NCBI GenBank assembly: GCA_037953745.1
Contig: JBAKBP010000186.1
Span: 1-64,000, forward strand
Direction of reading: 5' to 3'
Source: Lithodes maja
Lineage: Eukaryota; Arthropoda; Malacostraca; Decapoda; Lithodidae
Length of the DNA stretch: 64,000 nucleotides
The position numbers and the translations under genes were made by a program. Within the stretch, counting starts at the first letter, position 1, and each line of letters begins with the position of its first letter. Shown here piece after piece: positions 55,500 through 64,000 of this stretch. The notes beneath the pieces are model-generated. The model was given only the letters and a program-made list of their open reading frames with translations, was not told the DNA's origin and made no database searches.

Positions 55500-55830
55500 C
55501 TTGCACATTCGCAGTACACTCTCAACGACTCATATGACACTCGCGTACATTCGTGTAGATCCGCGTTACACTCTTGTTGACTCGTGTTGACTCGTACCTA
55601 CTCTTTGTTTTCGTACCCTGGAATTTGACCGTTATTTTTCAAATTTCTGACACCTCGTGCTGGGTTCGTGTTACAATAGTGTTGACTCTCCATGACTCGT
55701 GTGAACTCTTGAATGAACACGTGTAGACTCGTATTACACTCGTGTTGACTTGGGATCGGTTACTACTTGTGTAGTAATCGCCTCCAGCAACGCCGATAAT
55801 CGACGAGTGTCACTCGTGTTGGACTCAGGC
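55500..55830 (+). repeat. Right subterminal ACTCGTGT repeats
   Basis: ACTCGTGTTG, ACTCGTGTGA, GACTCGTATTACAC and similar words recur up to the right terminal repeat, matching 45720-45990. Confidence 0.85.
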
Positions 55831-55857
55831 ACCGACTCGTCTTTGTGTGATCCAGGC

Positions 55858-56215
55858 TTAGGCTTACACTCACTAGAAAGACAAAGATGTAGGGGAGAGA
55901 TGATAGAGGTATTTACATGGATAAAAGGTATAAATAAGGGCGATATAGATGAGGTATTAAAGCTAAAGAACGGCAACATACCCCACTCAAATGGTTTAAA
56001 GTTAGATAAGTTTAGATTTAGGACAGAAATAAGAAAACACTGGTATAGAGTTGTTAACATGTGGAATGGACTGCCAAGAACAGTGATTAGCTCAGGAGCA
56101 GTTGAGAGCTTTAAGCGTAAGTTGGATTCCCATAAGGATGATATGGGCCGGGTGTGAATGGGAGCTGCCTCGTGTAAGCCGCATTGCCTTATGCAGTTTC
56201 CCCGCGATCTTATGT
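55858..56215 (+). pseudogene. LINE-B C-terminus and 3' end
   Basis: LGLHSLERQRCRGEMIEVFT, WIKGINKGDIDEVLKLKNGN, RTEIRKHWYRVVNMWNGLPR and VESFKRKLDSHK, ending at a TGA at 56155-56157. It aligns with LINE-C residues after YKERLRELN, that is exactly after the YEESLK at which LINE-B was cut at 45657. The 3' UTR is short. Confidence 0.9.
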
Positions 56216-56219
56216 TCTT

Positions 56220-56345
56220 ACATGGCACAAACATTTTCAAAGAAGACAGAAATGGGGCGAAATTCTTAAAATCACCAAACTGATGGGGTGAATGTCTTGA
56301 AATTTCAAAAGCAATGGGGCTAAACATGAGGGAAAAGGGGGGTCC
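56220..56345 (+). repeat. R2 copy
   Basis: GGGGCGAAATTCTTAAAATC, CTGATGGGGTGAATGTCTTG, AAGCAATGGGGCTAAACATG and GGGGGGTCCACAAAAATAGG, the same order as 27080-27180. Confidence 0.75.
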
Positions 56346-56401
56346 ACAAAAATAGGCCTCAAGTGGAAATCTTCCCTTAAACTCCACTCAGTGACCATTA
56401 A

Positions 56402-56592
56402 CTCCTGTATCAGGGACGTCGTTTATACGTTATAGTAGCTATATTTAGATGATGATGTGCAGTTTAAGAAGGATCTGTGGTAGTACAAAGGGATAAGTAA
56501 AGTAGTAAAGCCTGTTTTTTGCCTGAGGCTGAATAAAATAGTTTAATTGTACCCAGAAAAACATTAAATGGATGGCACCAGTACTGAGAGGG
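56402..56592. mobile_element. Short TTAA MITE
   Basis: TTAA at 56398-56401 and 56593-56596. Ends CTCCTGTATCAGGGACGTC and, from the right, CCCTCTCAGTACTGGTGCC. Shares the centre GAAGGATCTGTGGTAGTA with the copy at 7938. Confidence 0.78.
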
Positions 56593-56829
56593 TTAAAAAG
56601 GCCATTTTTTCGGATTTGTGTTTCATTTCCGGTAACAGATAACACACATAACAAAGCCACTCCAACAGCTTTCTCTCTCTCCAACACCCCACACTCTTCA
56701 GAAAAATAGGAAAAAGTAGAATGTAGGTCAGAGGTGCCGTTGTAAAGGCTTATCCCTCAATACCTTCACCTGACCTGTTACCTATCAGATTTACCTCATT
56801 TTCGCAGATTTTGTCTTCAATGATATAAA

Positions 56830-57028
56830 CCCATACAGGCGACGACTTTTTGTTTGATTTCAGCTGCATTTAGACATGTTATAAAACTTAAAAAGGATAC
56901 ATGGTAGCTTAAAATATACATTGAGATAGTCTGTAATCCTGAAATGGGTAGACATCTGTCCTAAGCTGAATAAAACCGTATAATAGTTGCCCGAATATAA
57001 TATAAATTATGTCAGCGGTACTGAATGG
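56830..57028. mobile_element. Short TTAA MITE, diverged
   Basis: Left end CCATACAGGCGACGAC, right end GTCAGCGGTACTGAATGG before TTAA (57029-57032). Interior TGCATTTAGACATGTTAT and CTAAGCTGAATAAAA correspond to the family at 56402. Left TTAA is not preserved. Confidence 0.65.
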
Positions 57029-57139
57029 TTAACCTGCTTGACTTCCACCTCTGTGACTGAATCTTTCTACAATATTCGATTTGTTCTATTATATTAACGG
57101 GACGTTATGTTGGTTTTTATATCTATTTTTATTGTACAT

Positions 57140-57300
57140 TTTTTAAAATAGTTTTTTCCCCTAGACCTCTATCAAACTTTAAAAATCCTACAAGATTACA
57201 GGCTTACTAACGCTCGCCAGGAAAAAAATCGACACCTAAATGGCACTAAAGGTCTTAATATTGAGAAAATAATGGAGCGAAAGGAATTTAAATTGTTAAA
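57140..57300 (+). repeat. R2 copy
   Basis: CCCCTAGACCTCTATCAAAC, ACGCTCGCCAGGAAAAAAAT, CGACACCTAAATGGCACTAA and AAAGGTCTTAATATTGAG. Confidence 0.78.
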
Positions 57301-57307
57301 ACTAATG

Positions 57308-57370
57308 AGGTCTATCTATCTATATGCTCAGGCCCAATCCCCATTTTGGGGGTAGCCATATCCTTCTAAA
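57308..57370. repeat. Tiny RTE-like LINE 3' end
   Basis: TCTATCTATCTAT followed by CAGGCCCAATCCCCATTTTG and GGGGTAGCCATATCC parallels the extreme 3' end of the LINE at 17879 (TCTATCTATCTATTACC, GATCCCCGAAGGGGTGGCC), so it is probably a drastically truncated minus-strand insertion. Confidence 0.5.
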
Positions 57371-57433
57371 GTATCTGAACTGGAATACACAATAATGAAG
57401 TGAGGCAAGTATTATTCTCACAATATGCGTAAA

Positions 57434-57640
57434 CACCTTCTGTACCGGAGATTTCTATTTAAACTTAATCTAGCCGTATTTAGACGATTATGTGCAATTT
57501 AAGAGGATTCTGTGGTAGTAAAAAGGATTAAGTAAGATAACTCGAAACCTGTTCATTACTGGAGGCCCTTTCTAAACTGAATGTATTCCCATAATAGTAA
57601 CCATAATTAAGGTTAAATGATGTCACCAGTACAGAAGAGG
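57434..57640. mobile_element. Short TTAA MITE
   Basis: Left CACCTTCTGTACCGGAG, right GTCACCAGTACAGAAGAGG followed by TTAA (57641-57644). Centre GAGGATTCTGTGGTAGTAAA as in 7938. The left target site reads TAAA. Confidence 0.75.
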
Positions 57641-57644
57641 TTAA

Positions 57645-57985
57645 ACATGATTCACAGATGCAAGTGGTGGATTTCAATGAGGAAGTAAGTTTAATGTATC
57701 TCTCTGAACAGCAACTCTTTTTATCTCCAAACTAAAACGTTATTATTAAACCAAAGAGGAGAGCAAAGCTTTAATTATGTTCTCAGCTTGGATATTAATT
57801 AATGCAAGCGGTGGAGGTGAATGATATGAATACATTAGTGAATATTAAATGAACCAAGTTGAAGGCAAGAGTAAAGCCAACGAATAACGTTAATGAAATA
57901 TGTTGACACAATATACAGTATAAAACGTGTCGGTGCTTAACAGGAAACACGTTAATATTTAATGAAGACATTGTGATGGTGTGTC
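57645..57985. other. Nothing recognised
   Basis: AT-rich stretch between TTAA MITE and R2 copy without recognisable content. Confidence 0.55.
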
Positions 57986-58225
57986 ATTTCTTAGAAGATA
58001 AATGTCCCGCCGAAGGCCGATTCCTCCAAAATGTACAGGCCCGCTATTGCTCGCCAGGAACCAAAACCGACACCTAAATGGTACGAAAGGTCCTAATCTT
58101 GACAAATAAATGGGGTGAAAGGTCTTAAAATCGCCAAACTAATAGAACGAACATCATGAAATTTCAAAACTAAATGGGGCTCAACACCAAGGAGAAGGGA
58201 GTCCAGAAAAAAAGCAACAATCCCA
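57986..58225 (+). repeat. R2 copy, one of the longest
   Basis: CCCGCCGAAGGCCGATTCCT, CCCGCTATTGCTCGCCAGGA, CCGACACCTAAATGGTACGA, GGTCTTAAAATCGCCAAACT, AAACTAAATGGGGCTCAACA and GGGAGTCCAGAAAAAAAGC in order. This copy best shows the full phrase order of the family. Confidence 0.8.
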
Positions 58226-58519
58226 CCTTTAATTGAGTATGAAGAATATGTACCCTACAGTGTTTCCTTTTTGTCTTGTCTACATATTTATTACCACAAT
58301 TAGCACACTCGTTCTCATGCCTCACGATAAAGCCTCCCAATAAATGCCGCTACTCTCTACTTATAACACAATGGTTCAGTATGATGACTCCAGATATAAT
58401 TATAGATTTGCTAACATTAAAGTTGTATTTTGCTTCACCAATTAGTTGTAGAAGTTAATGAGTTCATGGCGATAATGTGTACCCCTTTCATTTCGATGTT
58501 TAGAGGGAGGTAGTTGCTT

Positions 58520-58625
58520 TTTCTCACTCATGCTTAGTATTATTAGTTTTGAGATTTTAAGACGTTCGTTTTGTTTGTTTGGCGATATTAAGACTTTTCG
58601 TGCCATTTAGGTGTCGATTAGGCGG
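58520..58625 (-). repeat. R2 fragment
   Basis: Reverse-orientation R2: TTTTGAGATTTTAAGACGTT, TTTGGCGATATTAAGAC and CGTGCCATTTAGGTGTCG. Followed by a GA/GATA microsatellite (58620-58700). Confidence 0.7.
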
Positions 58626-58700
58626 AGAGAGAGAGGGGGCGGGGAGGCAGAGGGAGGTAGAGAAGGAGGGAGGTAGATAGATAGATAAATAGATATTGGT

Positions 58701-59104
58701 ATAATATGTTGCAAGAGTATTGTAGATATTATATAGGTTGGTATTCTTAAACACTCCTTTCCTTTCGCAGCGCCTAATATCGAGCGAATATTGAGAGAAT
58801 GAACGTTGTTTATTGAGATTATATGGATTAGCACTCCCATTTCTCAAGGTAACGTCATTCTTCAAGTTAGTTCGTCCATTAACGGCTATGCGAAGTGAAA
58901 AACATATTTTAAGAATACCACTCATAGAGTCGTGGGCTGGATTGGTGGTACTATTGAGGGAGGCACACGAATGATAGACTGGGAAACTATTATGATAAAC
59001 AGCTTCACTAAGATATATTCAAGTATTCACGATAGTACAATGCTTTACTTATAAAACACTCACGTTTCTGCAGCATCTGTGTATTTTAAGGCGAGATTTT
59101 TTAC
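58701..59104. other. Nothing recognised
   Basis: No gene or shared repeat that I can support. Confidence 0.55.
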
Positions 59105-59290
59105 TTAAGATGATTTTTTTTGTAGACCCCCTTCCGTCTTATGTTTAGCCCATTATGTTCTCCCCATTTATGTCAATTTTAAGACCTCTCGTGCCATTTA
59201 GGTGTCGTTTTTTTCCGGAGCGATAGCAGCCTGTAATTTAGGAAGAACCCGGCCTTTGGCAGGGACATTTTTATATCGAAAAATGTACGA
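59105..59290 (-). repeat. R2 copy
   Basis: Reverse orientation: TAGACCCCCTTCCGTCTTAT, GTGCCATTTAGGTGTCG, CGGAGCGATAGCAGCCTGTA, CCCGGCCTTTGGCAGGGAC and ATCGAAAAATGTACGATCC. Confidence 0.75.
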
Positions 59291-60170
59291 TCCGGGGAGA
59301 TAAAACTGTGGTAAACTGGATAATATTCTATAACCCCTGTGTGTACACCCGGTATGATCTCCAGCGGGCCCAGTGTTAACTGTTATTATACATTAGTAAA
59401 GTAGGATGATGGTACACAATATATACCGACTAAACCTACCCAACTACTTTGTTAATTTCTATTTTTTGCATTTATAATTTTTATAATAGTAAATAGCTAA
59501 AATACCACAAATAAAACAGCTTTGGCCCAGGTGGAAATCTTGCCGACTGTACCAAGCTTGCACACTCCCCCAAATCAACCACCACAGGCTCCAAAGGTCA
59601 ATGGTATACCTCTAACGCTAAGCACATCCAAGCTTAAGCTTTCCTTTATTACTTTTTCCTAATTAACTATATGAATTCAAATGTATATAATTTTTCAATT
59701 CTTGCTTTTTCCTTATAAAAAATCAACACTTAAGATTAGGGACTTCGTGATTGCTTTATTACCTTCCTCTCACAATGAGCTCAACGTATAAATGTTTGTC
59801 ATAGTAATAAACCTTTTGTATCAAAACAAACAAAAGTTATGTAATCCTGTTTTCTGCACGTCTTTATTTTAAAATTGTATTCATCTACAAACACTATTGA
59901 CAATAGACAAATTCTGATTTCACCATTGTAAACTGCGTGAAACATATTGTTTTTATTTCATATAAAGCATAAAGCCATTACTAAAAATTAAATAAGATAA
60001 CTAGTTCAAGCTGTATGAAACCAGAAAAACAACCCATATGATTAGTCAGAATCAATTTTAACTATGATCATTCATTATTTTGCGGGCCTTCCTGGAGTAA
60101 TAATTTAGAATGGCCTTACCTCTTTCTTTTCAGATATAATGCTTTCAGTAGAGGTAATTCTTGTGGGTTT
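59291..60170. other. Nothing recognised
   Basis: AT-rich, no gene or shared repeat that I can support. Confidence 0.55.
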
Positions 60171-60174
60171 TTAA

Positions 60175-63100
60175 CTAACAACCAGCGGGTGGGTGGGGGA
60201 CTATCATGGTAGCGCCTGGCGGGCATATTTACCGAAAATGTGCATCATTCCATGCTCTTTTTTAATGCATAAACAAGAACCAGAGCGTATTATTTTTTAA
60301 TTTATTTTCTATACCTGCCTGTAGCGAGTAGCCTACCTCCCCCAGAGTAGAAAGAGTGACGGGGCCAAAATCAAGGGACGTTCGAGCCAAAATGCCTGGA
60401 CACACAGAGTTTGAAGCAATTTAAGTCATAGGAAGAGGGAAAGACTGATTCTGGGAGAGAGTTCCAGAGCTCAGCAGTTGCATAGAAGAAAGTCTGAGAG
60501 TAATGTTTCACTCTTGGGTTGGAGAGTTGCACAGAGTAGGGTAGGGATTGTGTTGCAAGACGGGGAGGAGGTGGTATACACTGGGAAAGCTCTGAGGAAC
60601 ATTGATTATTATAGTAGCAATAGTAGTAAGAGAGATGCAACATTGCAGCGAAGAGAGAGAGATTGCAGAGAGTTGGTGATTGGGCAGAAGTTAATGATAC
60701 GAAAGGATTTCCTTTCTACTTTGTCTAGGAGGGGGGTGTGAGAGGATCCTCCCCACACATGTGCACAATACTCAATACAAGGACGCACAGTGCCCCTGCA
60801 CAGAGCAAGAAGTTGTACATGGGTAAAGAACCCCTTGAGGCGGTTGACCATACCCAGCTTCTGTGAGGCTGCTTTAGCAAGGATTGGCAATTTGGTCCTT
60901 CCAAGTGAGAGATGAAAAAAAAAAAGAGACACCGAGAAGATGAAGGATTGATTTTTGTATTGTTGAGTTGTGAGGAATAGTCCTCTGGGAGTTCTGAATG
61001 GTAGTAAGATGAAGAAATTGGGTTTTGGAAGCATTAAAGGTAGCAAGGTTTTCTCTGCCCCAATTGGAAATAGTAGTTAGATCAGAAGATAAGTGTTGCA
61101 TGGCTTCATTACGTTTGTCTTTGAGGGATTGCTGGCTGGGGTGTTTAGGAAAACTAATTGAGTAGTGTAAGGTAGAGTCGTCTGCGTATGAATGGATGGG
61201 ACTGGAGGTACAATTGAGAAGATTATTTATGAAAATTAGAAAGAGAATGGGAGATAGGACAGAGCCCTGAAGAACACCGGAGTTGATAGGATAAGGAAGT
61301 GAACAATGGCCGTCCACAACCGTAGCTATGGAACGGCCGGAAAGGAAATTAGAGACAAAGGCACAGATGAAGGGATAGAAACCGAAGGAGGGTAGCTTAG
61401 AAATTAAAGATTTGTGCCAGACTCTATCGAAGGCCTTCGATATGTCTAGTGCAATAGAAAAGGTCTCACCGAAGTCCCGAAAGGTGGATGACCAAAATTT
61501 ACTAAGATATAAAAGAAGATCACCAGTAAAGAGACCTTTTAGGAAACCATACTGGCGATCTGAGAGTAAATTATGAGAAGAAAAATGCTTAAGAAATTTG
61601 GAAGCAAGAATAGTTTCAAAACTTTAGAGATACAAGAGATGAGAGCAATTGGACAATAGTTGGAGGGTTGAGAGCGGTTACTCTTCTTTGGGACAGATTG
61701 AATGAGAGCAAACTTCCAGCAAGAAGGGAAGACGTTGGAGGAGAGACAGAGACATAAGAATTTGCCAAGGCAGGGAGTCAGCGCGGAAGCACAGGAGGAA
61801 CACCGTCCGGACCGTACACCTTCTAAGTATTAAGCCCAGAGAGGGTAGAAGATACATCTTTAGAAGAGATTAGGATATTAGGCATAAGTAGGAGAGAGGA
61901 GGGTGGAGAGAGAGGAATAGCACCGGAATTATCCAAGTTGGAGTTTCTAGCAAACGTTTGAGCGAAGAGTTCAGCTTTGTCAGAGAAAGAAGTGATGGTT
62001 GTGCCATCAGAGTGGAAAAGGGGAGGGAAAGACGAGGAAGAAAAATTGTTGGAGAGGTTTTTGGTTAGATGCCAGAAAGCTTAGGAGGAGCTAGAGTTGG
62101 ATGGTTCAGTTATTATTGATGAAAGAGTGTTTGGCAAGTCGAAGAACAGATTTTGCTTGATTCCGGGCAGAAAGATAGGAAGAATGAGATTCTTGAGTCT
62201 TAAGGCGTCGATATCATTTGAATGCTTCCTCCTTGTTGCGGACAGCAGTAGAACAAGCGTGAGTAAACCAATATTTGTTTGCATTATACTGAGAGAAAGT
62301 AAATGGAATGCTTCTATGCCCAATAGGATTACCTCGGTAATGCGTTCAGCACTCTCAGCACTCAGCACTCTTTGCCATGGAAGCAAAAGTCATTCCATGG
62401 GAAATCAAAGAAGTACTGCCGAAGAGCCACCCAATCGGCAGCACCAAAGTGCCACAAGCGCCGCTGGTTGGGAGGATCGGTTAGCCGTACTGGAGAGATA
62501 GGACAGGTGACAGATATTAGTTTATGGTCGGAGGAGCCCAAAGGATTGAACAGATTTACAGTATAAGCAGAAGGGTTAGAGGTTAGAAAAAAGTCAAGAA
62601 TGTTGGGCCGATCTCCGAAGCGATCCGGGATACGGGTGGGTTGCCAGACTAACTGCTCTAGGTCGTTTTAGATAACAAAGATGTAGGCTTGTTCACCTGG
62701 TTGGTCAGTGGCAACAGTGGAGAGCCATTGGTGGTGGTGAAAATTGAAATCTCCTAAGATGGAGATTTCTGCGAAAGGAGAAATAGATAGAATGTGTTCT
62801 ACTGTAGAAGTTAGATAGTCAAAGAATTTTGGATAGTCAGTAGAATTAGCAGAGAGATAGACAGAGCAGCAAATATTTAGTTTGAGAGTGAGAAGAACGC
62901 TTTAGCCAGAGAGTTGAGAATTCAGACGAATCTAAGTTGGGAACACGAGGGAAAGCAAAATTGTTGCGTACATAGACGCAACATCCACCTTTGGCTCAAA
63001 ACTGAGGATAGAGATAGTAGGAGGATATAGAAAAGGGTTTGCTGTCAGTAGTCTTAGATAACTGTGTCTCGGGGAGAAAGAGAAGATCAGGGTTGGCAGA

Positions 63101-63667
63101 GGAGAGGTGGTGTTCCACAGAGTGGAAGTTAGAGGAAAGGCCACGAATGTTACAGAAATTAATAGTAAGAGTAGAAGGTGGTGGTCCAGAGCATTTTTTG
63201 TTGTTCTTTGGAAAAGTTAGTGTAGTATGTAAGGTGTTTGTAGTATAATGTATTGATAGTAGGAGAAGGTGTTTTGGAGGGCAGGCTTGGGTTGCCCTCA
63301 ATATTGATAAGACATTGAAATTATATATCCGTGAAAGAGCAAAAAACGAGCTTTCCAATGACATCTGAATCATCCATGTATGACAACAGGTTCTCGTGCA
63401 ACTGGAAGTGAAAATACCCTAAAATGAAGTAATTTCCCCGGATTTATCCTTATTTTGAGAGCTACGTAGGTTGAGAATCGATACAGTAGGCCTTAGTGCC
63501 CGTCCCGCCGCTGTCGCAAGCGGACCGAGCCTGCTTGTTGTCCTTGCAATGCTCGCTCTCTCTTTCATCGTTCATAATGGCCTCAAAAAGGCAAGTGTCA
63601 TGACGGGCAAGGCAGGGGTGGCCAATATTCTCTCTCCCGTCATATGACAGTAACCGTCGGTTGAGGG
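60175..63667. mobile_element. R1 element split by LINE-D
   Basis: TTAA at 60171-60174 and 63668-63671. Left CTAACAACCAGCGGGTGGG, right (inward) CCCTCAACCGACGGTTACTG. R1 phrases CCATGCTCTTTTTTAATGCA and AAGAACCAGAGCGTAT end at about 60290, and GAGCTTTCCAATGACATCTG with the rest resume at 63349, so about 450 bp of R1 surrounds a LINE of about 3 kb. A subterminal palindrome-like CCCGTCATATGACAG lies near the right end. Confidence 0.7.
60291..63330 (-). pseudogene. LINE-D: jockey-like LINE, near full length
   Basis: Minus strand. Endonuclease start TINFCNIRGLSSNFHSVEHH and PDLLFLPETQLS (63040-63200); later segments are frame-broken but collinear. RT: SGVLQGSVLSPILFLIFINN and HSYADDSTLHYS (61170-61290), NWGRENLATFNASKTQFLHL, LARTVRP-type CRGTVRPCIEYCAHVWGGSS, and the tail ELWNSLPESVFPSSY, FKLCVSRHFGSNVP (60371). 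The family resembles LINEs annotated in crustaceans as transposon BS/X-element-like polymerases. ORF1 is not seen. The A/T-rich tail is at 60291-60310, inside R1. Many frameshifts and stops. Confidence 0.88.
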
Positions 63668-63671
63668 TTAA

Positions 63672-64000
63672 TAATCGAGCTAAAATATCAATTTTCGGTT
63701 GAGGCACCATGTTTATTATGCATGTGATACTGTGTTTTATACATATATAGAACTATTGATTATAAACAAATTCATATTGTATATACAAACTATAATTTGC
63801 CAGTATATAACGGAATTATGACAGAGTAAACTCCCAAGAACGATTAACTATTTCATTATCGATCAGTTTTGACCATGATATTTTGATCCTTTGGCATATT
63901 TTGTGGGTAGGTTATATTATAGTATGGGTTTTGCTCTTTCTTTGAAAGTGTAAAATATACTGCATTTAGAGACAATTATTGTAGGTTTAAACAGAGCCAA
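63672..64000. other. Nothing recognised
   Basis: AT-rich flank after the R1 TTAA. Confidence 0.55.

Larger units (their letters stand above)
45658..55857. mobile_element. PIF/Harbinger transposon, 10.2 kb, two genes
   Basis: Terminal repeats GCCTGGTTCACAAATAGACG (left) and, from the right, GCCTGGATCACACAAAGACG, both followed by AGTCGGTGCC. Inside are a MADF-like protein gene (+, 50305-53116) and a Harbinger DDE transposase gene (-, 53920-55356), converging, which is the gene pair of this superfamily. LINE-C (about 46010-49818) occupies the left subterminal region, so the element itself is about 6.4 kb. LINE-B resumes in frame at 55858. A clean 3-bp duplication is not visible (AAA left, TTA right). 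Confidence 0.93.
41885..56215 (+). mobile_element. LINE-B: CR1-like LINE split by nested insertions
   Basis: Three collinear blocks form one LINE: 41885-42499 (endonuclease), 43791-45657 (linker and RT) and 55858-56215 (C-terminus and 3' end). A hAT element (42500-43790) and a Harbinger element (45658-55857) occupy the gaps. Each block resumes where the last stopped, in the same order as LINE-C. The 3' end (AAGCCGCATTGCCTTATGC) is followed by R2 sequence. The host LINE is about 2.8 kb without insertions, so ORF1 and the 5' end are missing. Confidence 0.9.

Overview
The window reads as non-coding, transposon-saturated DNA from an arthropod nuclear genome, most likely a decapod crustacean. Reasons: spliced eukaryotic transposon genes, long TA, GA and GT microsatellites, several non-LTR retrotransposon lineages of the kind abundant in crustaceans, and an array containing CCTAA (the complement of the arthropod telomere repeat TTAGG). 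I found no convincing host gene, no intact tRNA or rRNA gene, and nothing prokaryotic. Species assignment is inference.

Layout. 1-5.4 kb: short TTAA-flanked elements and LINE 3' fragments in AT-rich DNA. 5.6-8.4 kb: a diverged tandem array full of AGGTCA motifs, with a small element inserted at a TTAA. 8.4-11.3 kb: tRNA-like foldbacks beside TA arrays, and a G-rich tract. 11.4-17.1 kb: an old CR1-like LINE (LINE-A) split by a Tc1/mariner-type MITE, a piggyBac-type MITE and a 3.0 kb piggyBac-type element. 17.9-20.9 kb: two RTE-like LINE remnants head to head around a tRNA-derived SINE. 21.3-23.5 kb: a CR1-like LINE remnant on the minus strand. 26.7-28.8 kb: a Harbinger-type element (TTA duplication) packed with GA/CT palindromes.

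30.7-40.3 kb: three Penelope-like element copies. PLE-1 and PLE-2 are in tandem; PLE-2 and PLE-3 form an inverted pair with roughly 2 kb arms. PLE-1 carries a solo LTR and a 2.07 kb inverted-repeat element that itself contains a 132-bp satellite and a 54-bp CCTAA-rich array.

41.9-56.2 kb: another CR1-like LINE (LINE-B), split first by a 1.29 kb hAT element and then by a 10.2 kb PIF/Harbinger element. The Harbinger element carries both expected genes: a spliced MADF-like DNA-binding protein (+) and a DDE transposase (-), converging. Inside its left subterminal region sits a further CR1-like LINE (LINE-C) with an SGNH-esterase-type ORF1 and an uninterrupted 547-codon reverse transcriptase reading frame. 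56-60 kb: clustered short TTAA elements and copies of one unclassified repeat. 60.2-63.7 kb: a TTAA element split by a nearly full-length but decayed jockey-like LINE (LINE-D, minus).

The value of the locus is stratigraphic: nesting and target-site duplications fix the relative order of about ten insertions, often with an in-window unoccupied site for comparison. Working labels R1 and R2 are mine, for two repeat families seen several times here.
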